Shown in pieces: positions 54,249-62,741 of a stretch of DNA of 64,000 nt. Source of the DNA: AP-15 sp963747735 (GTDB lineage Bacteria; Pseudomonadota; Alphaproteobacteria; ATCC43930; CGMCC-115725); contig CAVVGE010000019.1 in the NCBI GenBank assembly GCA_963747735.1, positions 1-64,000 of the forward strand. Direction: 5' to 3'. How positions within the stretch are numbered: position 1 is the stretch's first letter; each line of letters opens with the position of its first letter. The notes beneath the pieces are model-generated. The model saw only the letters and a program-made list of their open reading frames with translations, made no database searches and had not been told where the DNA came from. Position numbers and translations under genes: made by a program.

Positions 54249-55368
54249 TCAGCCGCGGTAATAGCGATGCGGAACAAAAGGCAGCGCGACAATTCGGGCC
54301 GGACGCGCAGCGCCGCGCACGATCAGATCGAGCGGCGCGCCGAGGGCGGCGTGGGCGGCATCGACATAGCCCATCGCGATCGGCCCGCCGAGCGAAGGGC
54401 CAAAGCCGCCGCTCGTCACCCGGCCGATCTCGCGGCCGGCAGCGTCGGCGACCGGCGTTCCCTCGCGCGCCGGCGCGCGCCCATCGGGACGGATGCCGAC
54501 GCGCTTGCGTTGGGCTCCCTCAACGAGCTGACGCCGAATGACGGCGGCGCCGGGAAATCCGCCCGTTCTCGCGCCGGGTTTTGCCGATGGCCCAGGCGAG
54601 GCCGGCTTCGATCGGCGTCGTCGTCTCGTCGATATCGTGGCCCCAGAGGCAAAGCCCGGCTTCGAGGCGCAGCGAATCGCGCGCGCCGAGGCCGGCCGGC
54701 ATCACCTCGGGCTCGGCCAAAAGCCGTTCGGCCAATGCCGGCGCCTCGGCCGCGGCGAGTGAAATCTCAAAGCCGTCCTCGCCGGTATAGCCCGAGCGCG
54801 CAACAAGGCAGTCCCGGCCGTCGAGCGTGGTCTCGGCCGCGGCCATAAACGACAGCAGCGGGATGTCGGCATCGAGCCGCCCCAGCACCGCGGCCGCCGC
54901 CGGGCCTTGCAGCGCCAAAAGGGCGCGGTCGTCGAGCCGCTCGACCTTCGCATCGCCGCCGAGACGAGCGCGCAAATGAGCGAAATCAGCGTCCTTGCGG
55001 GCGGCGTTGACAACGAGGAGCAGCCCGTCGCCGAGCCGGGTCGCCATCAGGTCGTCGAGGATGCCGCCCTCGTCGTCGAGCAACAGCGTGTAGCGCATTC
55101 GGTTTGGCGCGAGTGTCCGGATCTCGCCGGGAACCAGCGTTTCGAGCGCCGCCGCCGCATCGCGCCCGCCGAGCCGCAGCTGCCCCATATGCGAGACGTC
55201 GAAAAGGCTCGCCTTGGCGCGGGTATGCAGATGCTCCGCGAGGATGCCGGCCGGGTATTGCACCGGCATCTCGTAGCCGGCAAAGGGCACCATCCTGGCG
55301 CCGAGCCTGACATGGAGAGAGTGGAGCGGGGTCCGCTTCGGCGGCGGCGCAGCATCGTCGGCGGGCAT
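54249..55368 (-). CDS. gcvT: Glycine cleavage system T protein (aminomethyltransferase), frameshifted
   Basis: Full gene is 54249-55368, about 372 residues once corrected. First part is normal: TPLHSLHVRLGARMVPFAGYEMPVQY, FDVSHMGQLRLGG, GYTGEDGFEISL, DSLRLEAGLCLWGHDID. At 54561-54564 an extra G (in ACGGGCGG on the coding strand) shifts the frame; removing it continues as ENGGFPGAAVI, RVGIRPDGRAPA, VTSGGFGPSLGGPIAMGYV to ALPFVPHRYYRG at 54249. As read, the protein stops after 282 residues and lacks the C-terminal domain. Ribosome site GGAGG. The riboswitch lies just upstream. Confidence 0.9.
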
Positions 55369-55409
55369 CCCACGACCTCCGGCACAGCGGACGCGGCTGC
55401 GTCCCCAAT

Positions 55410-55630
55410 GCCCCCTCTGTCGTGGACCCTGAGAGATTTACCCGTGTCCATCCGGCTAGGGATGGCCCGGGCTTACTCCTTCGGTGAGCGGTGGGTGTGT
55501 TAATCCCCGCCGCTGCTTTCCAGAGCGCCCTTCCGCCTGCAGTCCTTTTGCCTGAGAGTTTCCGGGGCGGTTGCTCCTTCGGCGCCACGCCTCCCGATCA
55601 AGCCGGGGGGCGCAACCTCTCCTGCGGGCG
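55410..55630 (-). promoter_or_regulatory. Tandem glycine riboswitch controlling the gcv operon
   Basis: Two consecutive glycine aptamers on the minus strand in the gcvT leader. Aptamer 1 (about 55630-55530) shows GCAGGAGAG, GGCGCCGAAGGAGCAA and AACTCTCAGGCAAAAGGACTGC. Aptamer 2 (about 55505-55410) shows CACCGAAGGAGTAAGCC and AATCTCTCAGG then GACAGAGGGGGC. The CCGAAGGAG and CTCTCAGG boxes are the class hallmarks. Glycine binding normally turns on gcv expression. Limits are approximate. Confidence 0.92.
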
Positions 55631-55790
55631 TGCAATCAGCCTCGCCTCTTTAGCACCGCGCGAACCCGAAGACCAGCCGGTTCGACACTCGCCGCCGCCG
55701 CGCCGCACACTCCAGCCGCACGTTCCAGCCGCACATTTCAATTGACAAATATCAACCGGTTTATTTAACTGGTCGACACGACGAGGACTA

Positions 55791-56054
55791 ATGGCAATGC
55801 GCGAAATTCAGGCCTCCGAAGCGAAAGCCCGCCTCTCTCAGCTTCTCGACGAGGTCGAACGCGGCGAGACCATCGTTATCACCCGCCATGGCCGTGCGAT
55901 TGCGCGGATCACCCCCGAGGCCGATCGCCGGCAACATGAGATCGACGAGGCGCTCGCGGACATCACCGCATTGGGCCGCGAGCTTCGGCGGCAGCACGGG
56001 CCGCTCGACATCGAAGAGATCGTCTCCTCGGTTCATCAGGGTCATAAGTATTGA
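55791..56054 (+). CDS. Phd/YefM-type antitoxin
   Basis: 87 residues. Phd/YefM start MREIQASEAKARLSQLLDEV, then GETIVITRHGRAIARITPEA, the fold that binds DNA and represses its own operon. Starts at ATG 55791 (a second ATG at 55797). Stop overlaps the toxin start (TTGA). Partner of the PIN toxin at 56051. Confidence 0.9.
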   Translation: MAMREIQASEAKARLSQLLDEVERGETIVITRHGRAIARITPEADRRQHEIDEALADITALGRELRRQHGPLDIEEIVSSVHQGHKY

Positions 56055-56464
56055 CGGGCTTTGTGCTCGATGCTTCGACCGCGGTTGCCTGGGCGCTCGA
56101 TGAACCCGATCGATGGGCTGCGCCGGCGTGGGCGAGGATCAGGAGGGATCACGCGCTGGTTCCGACACTTTGGTGGTTCGAATTGCGCAACGCGCTGCTG
56201 GTCAACGAGCGCCGCGGACGGATCACGGAACAGCAGACCGCGCGTTTTCTGCGTGATGTTTCGCGGCTGGCAATCATCGTCGACAACGCGCCGGACGAGA
56301 GCAGCGTCCTCAATCTGGCGCGCCGCCACCGGCTTACGGTGTACGATGCCGCCTATCTCGAGCTGGCGGTGCGAGCGGCATTGCCGCTGGCCACGCTCGA
56401 TGCAGCGCTCGCCGCCGCCGCCCGTGCCGAAAGGGTGCCCCTGATCGACGACGACGGCAGATGA
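56051..56464 (+). CDS. PIN domain toxin (VapC family)
   Basis: 137 residues from a TTG at 56051 that overlaps the antitoxin stop. PIN acidic residues: Asp in FVLDASTAVAWAL, Glu in FELRNALL, Asp in TVYDAAYLELA, and Asp in LATLDAALAAAA. Ribonuclease, usually against tRNA or rRNA, in other VapC. Intact in sequence, so the pair is probably functional. Confidence 0.9.
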   Translation: MTGFVLDASTAVAWALDEPDRWAAPAWARIRRDHALVPTLWWFELRNALLVNERRGRITEQQTARFLRDVSRLAIIVDNAPDESSVLNLARRHRLTVYDAAYLELAVRAALPLATLDAALAAAARAERVPLIDDDGR

Positions 56465-56486
56465 GCCCGCAGAGCAAATTGCGCAA

Positions 56487-56789
56487 TCAGCTCGGTTTCT
56501 TTGACACCGGCACAGAACGAGGGCCGCCGGCCTTCGCATCGCTCAGCGCCCGCTCGATCGCCGACAGCAACGCCAGCCAATCCTGTTCGCCGTTGACCGG
56601 ATAGCGGTCAAAGCCGGCGCCTGCCGAGAGGTCGGCAAACAATCCGGCGGGGTCCTCGTGAAAATGCAGGAAGGGCTTGGATTTGCGATAAAATACGCCG
56701 AGCTTTTTCTCGCGGACCCCGTCTTTCATCCTGATCTGGTCGAGGAGCTCCCCGAGATTTTGCAGCGCCGCGCCGCCGGCGTGTTTCAT
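56487..56789 (-). CDS. Conserved small hypothetical protein
   Basis: 100 residues from the ATG at 56789 (GGGAGG upstream). Reads MKHAGGAALQNLGELLDQIR then GVREKKLGVFYRKSKPFLHF and HEDPAGLFADL. Soluble, no known domain recognised; the FYRKSKPFLHFHEDPAGLFADL block looks like a conserved fold core. Downstream of folC by 28 bases. Confidence 0.75.
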   Translation of the reverse strand: MKHAGGAALQNLGELLDQIRMKDGVREKKLGVFYRKSKPFLHFHEDPAGLFADLSAGAGFDRYPVNGEQDWLALLSAIERALSDAKAGGPRSVPVSKKPS

Positions 56790-56817
56790 TGGCGCCCTCC
56801 CGATCCGCCGGTCGCGC

Positions 56818-58105
56818 TCAGCCGTTATCGGCCAGCACGACACCGGCGAGATGCAGCGAGCCGCAGATCAAGATGCGGCCGACATTGCCGCGCGCCACGA
56901 TCGCCTCGACCGCCGCGGCAGCCGAAGGCGCGGTTTCCGCTGCGATCCCGACCGAACGCGCCGCCTCGGCAATTGCCGCATCGGGCAGCGGGTTTGCTTC
57001 GCCGGGGATCGTCACCGCCTGCAACGACCGCGCGAAGGGCGCCATCGGGCGCAGGAAACCGGCGGCATCCTTGGTATTCAGCATGCCGACGACGAGGTCG
57101 AGCGGGCGATCGCGCCAATCCGCCGCCACCGCCCCCAAGACCTCGCCGGCGGCCGGGTTGTGGCCGCCGTCGAGCCACAGCTCCCCGTCCGGCGGCATCA
57201 GGCCGACCAACCGCCCGGTGCGCAAAAGCTGCAACCGTGCGGGCCAGTCGATTTGGCGCAGCCCGGCGGCGATCGCTTCAGGCGTGACGGCGACCCCGTC
57301 GAGGCGTTCGAGACAGGCAATCGCAGTGCCGGCGTTGAGTATCTGATGTGCGCCGAGCAGCGACGGGAGCGGCAGGTCGAGCCGCCAACGCGCTCCTTCG
57401 TAGCGCATGCCGGCGTTCGCGGCATTGCAGCTCCATTCCCGGCCGGCGCGGTAGAGCGGCGCGGCGAGAAGGGCGGCGCGGGCCTCGATGACCGCTTCCG
57501 CCTCGGCCGGTTGCGGCGCAATCACCCCGCTCACGTGCGGTTTGAGGATGCCGGCCTTCTCGCCGCCGATCGCGGCCAGCGTATCGCCGAGAAGCGCAAC
57601 ATGGTCGATCGACACCGGGGTGATCGCCGTCACCGCCGGCCGGCTCACGACATTGGTGGCGTCGAGCCTTCCGCCGACCCCGACCTCGAGCAGCACGATG
57701 TCGGCCGGAGCACGCGAAAAGGCCAGAAACGCCGCCGCCGTGGTGATCTCGAAATAGGTGATCGGCTCGTCCCGGTTGGCGCGCTCGCATTCTTCGAGGA
57801 TCGCGAGCAGCGCCTCCTCCTCGATCAGGCTTCCGGCCAGGCGGATGCGTTCGTGAAAGCGCACCAGATGCGGTGAGATATAGGCGTGGACCCGGTACCC
57901 GCCGGCTTCGAGGCAGGCGCGCAGGGTCGCAATCGTCGATCCCTTGCCCTTGGTGCCGGCGACATGGATCACCGGCGGCAGCCGGTCCTGCGGGTTGCCG
58001 AGCCGCGGCCAAGAGCCGCTCGACCCGGCCGAGCGACAGATCGATCAGCTTTGGGTGCAGCCGGCCGAGCCGTTCGAGCACCCGGTCGCTGTTGTCGTCG
58101 CTCAT
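56818..58105 (-). CDS. folC: Bifunctional folylpolyglutamate synthase/dihydrofolate synthase, frameshifted
   Basis: Mur-ligase-fold enzyme adding glutamate to folates. The start (ATG 58105, overlapping the accD stop) reads MSDDNSDRVLERLGRLHPK then LIDLSLGRVERLLAA. Around 58003-58008 one extra G shifts the frame; removing it gives LAALGNPQDRLPPVIHVAG followed by TKGKGSTIATLRACLEAG (P-loop). The rest is normal to 56818 (YISPHLVRFHERIRL, VLLEVGVGGRLDATN, WLDGGHNPAAG). So folC is one gene of about 428 residues split into two frames here. Part of an accD-folC operon. Confidence 0.9.
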
Positions 58106-59025
58106 GACGCGGTCTCTGGCACAGCCCTGGCCCCTGGCACGGCCCCTGGCAAAGCCCCTGGCAGGTCGGCCCGTCGAGGCACCCGCAGCAGGCCGAGGAT
58201 GCGCGCAATCGTCTCGCGCAGCAGGGCGCGCGGCACGACGAGATCGACCATGCCGTGGTCGCGCAGATATTCGGCGCGCTGAAACCCGTCGGGCAGCTTT
58301 TCGCGGATGGTTTCCTCGATGACCCGCGCGCCGGCAAAACCGACCACGGCGCCGGGCTCGGCGAGCGTGATGTCGCCGACCATCGCCAACGACGCCGACA
58401 CCCCGCCGGTCGTCGGGTCGGTCAACAGCACGATGTACGGCAGACCCGCTTCCTTCACCATGTCGGCGGCAAGGATCGTGCGCGGCAATTGCATCAGCGA
58501 CAGCGCCCCCTCCTGCATGCGCGCCCCGCCCGAGGCCGGGACGACGATCAGCGCCGCCTCCTGCAGCACGGCGAGCCGCGCCGCCGCCAGCACCGCCTCG
58601 CCCGCCGCGGCCCCCATCGAGCCGCCCATAAAGCCGAACTCGAAGACCGCCGCGACAGCCGCATGGCCGCCGATCCGGCCATGCGCGACGACGACCGCAT
58701 CGCTGCCGGCGCCATGCGCGGCCTGCGCCTCCTTGAGGCGGTCGGTATAGCGCCGGCGGTCGCGAAAGCGCAGCGGATCGAGGACCGGGCGAGGCAGCTC
58801 GATCCGCGTCGCCGCACCGTCGTCAAACAGGATTTGCAGCCGCCGGGCCGCGCCGATCCGCAAATGATGCCCGCAATTGCGGCAGACATGGAGGTTCGCC
58901 TCCAGCTCGCGATGAAACAGCATCTGCTGACAGCCGGGGCATTTGTGCCAGAGATTGTCGGGCACGGTCTTTTGGGAGACCACCCAGCGGATCTTCGGCA
59001 GGACGATGCTGGTGAGCCAGCTCAT
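58102..59025 (-). CDS. accD: Acetyl-CoA carboxylase carboxyltransferase subunit beta
   Basis: 307 residues. Zinc ribbon C29, C32, C48, C51 at the N-terminus, then the crotonase-like carboxyltransferase fold (DAVVVAHGRIGGHAAVAAVF, FMGGSMGAAAGEAVL, IVVPASGGARMQEGALSLMQ). First committed step of fatty acid synthesis. Upstream of folC in the usual alphaproteobacterial order. Confidence 0.97.
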   Translation of the reverse strand: MSWLTSIVLPKIRWVVSQKTVPDNLWHKCPGCQQMLFHRELEANLHVCRNCGHHLRIGAARRLQILFDDGAATRIELPRPVLDPLRFRDRRRYTDRLKEAQAAHGAGSDAVVVAHGRIGGHAAVAAVFEFGFMGGSMGAAAGEAVLAAARLAVLQEAALIVVPASGGARMQEGALSLMQLPRTILAADMVKEAGLPYIVLLTDPTTGGVSASLAMVGDITLAEPGAVVGFAGARVIEETIREKLPDGFQRAEYLRDHGMVDLVVPRALLRETIARILGLLRVPRRADLPGALPGAVPGARAVPETAS

Positions 59026-59173
59026 CGCGCCGGCCTTGGCGAGGCGAATGCCCCGATACGCCCAATTTTTGTCATTTCCCGTGCGACCACGCTTCTATGG
59101 TAGGTTAGCCCAGCCGCCGCACCACCCGCAATCGGTGCCGGCTCTGGCTCGACCGCCAGAGAGGAGGCAGGAC

Positions 59174-59915
59174 ATGGCGGACCAGACTCTACGAGCGTAT
59201 GCCGTCGACCGCGGCGCGTGGTCGAGAGGGGCCCGCAGGTCCGCCGGCGCTGCGACCGGGATCGTCGCCCATCTCGCCGCGGTCGGGCTGGTTGGCGCCG
59301 CGACGGCTGGCGTCTTTTTGGGCACCGGCTATTTTCTGCTGCTCCATCCGCAGCACGAGCTCCTCGCCAAGGCGGACCCAGCGCAGCAGCCCTAAACCCG
59401 ACGCGGTTGCTACGACGCGCCCGGCTGAGCCGGGGCTCGCCGCCGCACCGCCGGTCGCCGCGCCGATCGCCGCGAGTGCCGCCCCGGCTGCCGCCCCGAT
59501 CGCCGCCCTGGCGCCGGACCGGGATGCCGCCGCGAACGGGTCGGTATTGCCGCCGGTTGCCGCAAACCCCGCCCCGATTTCGGCGCCGACACCGGTTCCC
59601 GCGTCCCCCGCAGCGAGCACGCCGCTGGCGCCGGCGGAAATCGCTGCGCTGCTGCACCAGGGCGAGGCGTCGTTTCGCACCGGCGACGTCGATTCGGCGC
59701 GTCTCTTCTACCGCCACGCCGCCGAGGCCGGCGACGCCCAGGCGGCGCTCAGGATGGGCGCGACCTTCGATCCGGCGATGCTGTCACGCGGCCGGCTGCG
59801 CAACCATTTTGGCGACCGCAGCGAGGCGCGGCTCTGGTATCTGCGCGCGCTCGACCTCGGCGCCGCCGAAGCGGCGCACCGCCTCGACCGCCTGGCGAAG
59901 GAAGCGGCGCGCTAG
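59174..59915 (+). CDS. Membrane-anchored Ala/Pro-rich protein with Sel1-like repeat, frameshifted
   Basis: First frame (ATG 59174, GAGGAGG upstream) encodes one membrane helix (AAVGLVGAATAGVFLGTGYF) and stops at 59395 after ADPAQQP. The next frame continues with an Ala/Pro-rich linker and a Sel1-like C-terminus (LLHQGEASFRTGDVDSARLF then YRHAAEAGDAQAALRMG and LWYLRALDLGAAEAAHRL) to 59915. An extra C near 59391 (CCCTAAACCC) joins them. So one protein of about 246 residues is likely. Function unknown. Confidence 0.7.
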
Positions 59916-60000
59916 CCGGGGTTACCCGACTTTTTCAGCAGCAATTAAAGGGCAATTAATTAGGGGAGGCCAGACGTGCCTTTCGAGCCCGGCCATCCCC

Positions 60001-60086
60001 AATAAAGTAAACTGTCCCTGTAACCTGCCTGTAACCTGCAATAAAGTAAACTGTCCTTGTAACCTGCTGCTGTAACCTGCTGTAAC
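60001..60086. repeat. Direct-repeat cluster
   Basis: A 28-base unit beginning AATAAAGTAAACTGTCC occurs at 60001-60028 and 60040-60067 with one mismatch. The shorter CTGTAACCTGC is repeated further between and after them. AT-richer than its surroundings. It lies about 300 bases from the IS110 relic. Confidence 0.85.
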
Positions 60087-60104
60087 GCCTATTTCTGTTC
60101 GTCG

Positions 60105-60122
60105 CCCCCGCGCAAGCGGGGG
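60105..60122. repeat. Short palindromic repeat, hairpin with GCAA loop
   Basis: Same core as 4228-4245: CCCCCGC, GCAA, GCGGGGG, again with GTCGC before and TCCA after. Confidence 0.85.
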
Positions 60123-60512
60123 TCCATATGTGGACGGCCCCGGTCTCGCAAGGGCGGTGCAGCGCGGTGGGTCTGGTCGGTTGCGGTCATATGTCCGGCC
60201 TGTATGCGCGGCGCAGTTGGCCGCTGGCCCAGATGGGTGTCGCGGATCGGGTCGCAAACAGAGTAGCGATGTCTGAGCATCACAGGACCCCACGGGCTGC
60301 TCCGATCCTCGGACTGACCGATCACCATCTTGCTGCTGTCCTCGCAAGCGCCAGGTGTGGTGGCGGGCGGCGCGGTTCAGACCGGCTGCGGCTGCCGGTA
60401 GAGCTCGCCGCTGCCGAGCATGGCCCAGATGATGCGGGCCATTTTGTTGGCCAGCGCGACCGCCGCCAGCTTCTTGGGCTTGCGCGCCAGCAGGTTGAGC
60501 AGCCAGAGCCTG

Positions 60513-60530
60513 CCCTCGCGAAAGCGGGGG
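60513..60530. repeat. Hairpin element inside the transposase gene, copy a
   Basis: CCCTCGC, loop GAAA, GCGGGGG (one wobble). Flanked by AGAGCCTG as in the other copies. It disrupts the frame between KPGK and LLNLLARKP of the transposase. Confidence 0.75.
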
Positions 60531-60607
60531 GCGAGGTCTTGCCTGGCTTGGCAAAGCGGATCGTCGTGGTGGCGCCGAGCACCAGCAGTCGGCGCAAGCT
60601 CTCGTCG

Positions 60608-60627
60608 CCCCCTGCTTTCGCCAGGGG
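60608..60627. repeat. Hairpin element inside the transposase gene, copy b
   Basis: Read on the minus strand it is AGCCTGCCCCTGGCGAAAGC and onwards, about 24 bases. It adds about eight residues (SLPLAKAG) in frame between ISRQ and GDESLRRLL of the transposase. Confidence 0.75.
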
Positions 60628-61201
60628 CAGGCTTTGGCGGCTGATCGCCCCCGGCCGGCGGCGACCGCCGGTGGCGTTCTCCTTCGGGGTCAGGCCGATC
60701 CAGGCGGCAAAATGGCGGCCCGAGCGGAACAGCTTTGGCTCCGGCACCTTGAGGGCGAAGCTGACCGCGCCGACCGGCCCGACGCCGGGGATCGAGGCGA
60801 GCAGCCGGCTCCGCGGGTCGTGCCGGTGCCACGCCATGAGCCGGGCATCGATCGCCTCGAGCCTGGCGTTGAGCGCGGCGAGCTGCTCGGCCAGCTCGCG
60901 CAACAGCGCCCGTGCCAGCACCGGCACGCCGGCCTTGTCGTCTTGGGCGCGCTGTACCAGCTCGGCCACCTTGACCGGCCCCTTGGCGGCAATCACGCCA
61001 AACTCGGCGGCATGGCCGCGCATCGCGTTGATCAGCATCGTGCGTTGTTTGACCAACAGATCGCGCACCTTGACCAGCATCAGCGCCGCTTGGTTCTCGG
61101 CGCTCTTGATCGGCACAAAGCGCATCCCCGGCCGGCTCATCGCCTCGCAGATCGCCGCCGCGTCGATCGCATCGTTCTTGCCGCGCTTGACATAGAGCCT
61201 G

Positions 61202-61219
61202 CCCCGGCGCAGGCCGGGG
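61202..61219. repeat. Hairpin element inside the transposase gene, copy c
   Basis: Perfect stem CCCCGGC, loop GCAG, GCCGGGG. It sits between PPQYVKP and YVKRGKND of the transposase, adds about 23 bases and shifts the frame. AGAGCCTG again flanks it. Confidence 0.8.
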
Positions 61220-61564
61220 GTTTGACGTATTGCGGCGGGATCAGCACCACCTCGTGCCCTAGCCCGCGCAGCACCCGCGCCCAGTAATGCGCCGCGCCGC
61301 ACGCCTCCAGCCCGATCCCAGTCGGCCCCAGCTTGGCGAAAAACCTCGTCATCTCGCCGCGCCGCAGCTGGCGGCGCAACACCGGCTCTTCGTTCTCCTC
61401 GACACCGTGAGCCTGAAAGACATGCTTGGACGTATCCAACCCAATCCTGATAATCGTCATCGGACGGCTCCCTTGGCTGCGTTGTTTAAACACTCCACAG
61501 TCTGGCACAGCTGATGCCGTCGGGGGCCGTCCACCCCAACAGAGGCCAGCGCTCCTGTTCCAGC

Positions 61565-61662
61565 CAGAGCCTGCCCCTGGCGGGAACAGGGGGGCAGGCT
61601 CTGGCGTGAACAGGGGGTCGAGCACTGCGGCTCTTGCCGCCCTGGATTCCCGCTTTCGCGGG
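61565..61662. repeat. Further hairpin elements just upstream of the transposase
   Basis: A CCAGAGCCTGCCCCTGG-type element with an inverted AGGCTCTGG copy lies at about 61565-61605, and a separate hairpin CCCGC-TTTC-GCGGG at 61649-61662. The 260-base stretch between the transposase start and the next gene holds only these repeats. Confidence 0.7.
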
Positions 61663-61720
61663 AACGACGATGAAGATTGGTCAGCTGCCGATCCGATGGA
61701 ATTCATTTCGAAACGGCCTC

Positions 61721-62452
61721 TCACAATCCCAGATAGAATTTCCGGACCAGCTCGTTATTGTTGAGGTCGTCGGCGGATTGGCCCTCGAATGCGATACGGC
61801 CGTGGACGATGACATAGCCGCGATCGGCGATGCGCACCGCCTGATTGAAGTTTTGCTCGGCCATCAGCACGGTCAGCTGAAACCGCTCCTTCAATTCCTG
61901 GATCTTGTCGATCGTGCGCTTGACCAAGACGGGTGCGAGGCCGACCGAGGGCTCGTCGATCAGCAGGATCTTGGGCGCCGACATCAAGGCGCGGGCGAGT
62001 GCGAGCATCTGCTGCTCGCCGCCCGACATGCTGCCGGCGAGCTGGCGCCGCCGCTCACGCAACACCGGGAAAGTGATATAGGAAGACTCGAGGTTGCGCC
62101 CGATCTCGGCCCGCGCTGTCGGCCGAAAGGCGCCCAGCAGCAAATTCTCCTCGACGGTCAATTTCGGGAAAAGGCGCCGCCCTTCCGGGACGAGGGTAAT
62201 GCCGAGATCGACGATCGCCTCGGTCGTGCGGCCGACGAGGTCGACCGTCTTGCCGTCGATCTCCGCGGTGATCGACCCGGCGCTCGGCCGCAGCATGCCC
62301 ATGACGCATTTCATCAAGGTGCTCTTGCCGTTGCCGTTGGTGCCGAGCAGCACCACGGTCTCGCCCGCCGCCACCTCGAGCGACACGCCGTCAAGCACCC
62401 GCACCGAGCCGTATCCGGCGTCGAGGTTCGTTATCGTGAGGCTGCTCGCCAA
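61721..62452 (-). CDS. LIV-type ABC transporter ATP-binding protein (LivF-like), second system
   Basis: 243 residues from the TTG at 62452, which has GAGAGG seven to nine bases upstream; the frame runs on to 62566 but without a family match. Walker A GTNGNGKS, MSGGEQQMLALARAL, Walker B LLIDEPSVGLAP, VLMAEQNFNQAV. Works with the LivG-like gene at 63109 and LivM-like gene at 63840. A degenerate toxin-antitoxin pair lies between the two ATPase genes, breaking the usual order. Confidence 0.9.
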   Translation of the reverse strand: MASSLTITNLDAGYGSVRVLDGVSLEVAAGETVVLLGTNGNGKSTLMKCVMGMLRPSAGSITAEIDGKTVDLVGRTTEAIVDLGITLVPEGRRLFPKLTVEENLLLGAFRPTARAEIGRNLESSYITFPVLRERRRQLAGSMSGGEQQMLALARALMSAPKILLIDEPSVGLAPVLVKRTIDKIQELKERFQLTVLMAEQNFNQAVRIADRGYVIVHGRIAFEGQSADDLNNNELVRKFYLGL

Positions 62453-62481
62453 ACCAAATCCTCTCAATGCTGTCGACCATC

Positions 62482-62741
62482 CTAATACGTGACCGAAGTG
62501 CGCCGTAGGATGTCGTGGATCAGCACGACCCGCGTGTCCGGTTTCAGCGCGAATATGATTCGCCAAGGTCCAACCCGCCGCCGGAATGTTCCATGGTATG
62601 GCCCACGCAGAGGCAGAACGTCCCCGGACAAAGGCTGGCCTGTCATCTGATTTCGGGCACGGTTGATGCGCCGTTGATCGGGGCGGCGGCAGCCGCGAGC
62701 GCTCGCTCAGCCCGGCTGCCGAGTTGGCAATCCCGGCTCAT
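62482..62741 (-). pseudogene. RelE/ParE-type toxin, degenerate
   Basis: Found by reading the minus strand in three frames; no single frame covers it. Start ATG 62741 overlaps the antitoxin end and reads MSRDCQLGSRAERALA. Two small frame changes follow near 62675-62690, then PDQRRINRARNQMTGQPLSG, and GPYHGTFRRRVGPWRIIFAL to RRTSVTY, stop at 62482. The GTFRRRVGPWRIIF block is the RelE-family core. As read it is broken, by decay or sequencing errors. Confidence 0.7.

Larger units (their letters stand above)
59916..60376. other. Repeat-rich intergenic region
   Basis: About 460 bases between the Sel1-type gene and the IS110 transposase relic. It holds a direct-repeat cluster (60001-60086) and one hairpin (60105-60122). 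I see no coding sequence I can support. Confidence 0.65.
60377..61460 (-). mobile_element. Decayed IS110-family transposase gene
   Basis: Starts at ATG 61460 (MTIIRIGLDTSKHVFQAHGV). DEDD-type N-terminal domain is seen in GLDTSK, GIGLEACGAAHYWA and KNDAIDAAAICEAM; the C-terminal Transposase_20 domain in LASIPGVGPVGAVSFAL, RSGRHFAAWIGLTPKE and ALANKMARIIWAML, ending near 60377. The gene runs in three frames: the breaks match short GC-rich hairpin elements inside it (60513-60530, 60608-60627, 61202-61219). So it is unlikely to be active. No inverted ends or target duplication expected for this family. Confidence 0.88.

Noticed and set aside
55791..56464. Antitoxin-toxin pair as a new defence system
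   Set aside because: Phd/YefM with a PIN toxin is a well-known type II arrangement.
60001..60086. Possible CRISPR array
   Set aside because: Only two long units with no regular spacers and no cas genes nearby.
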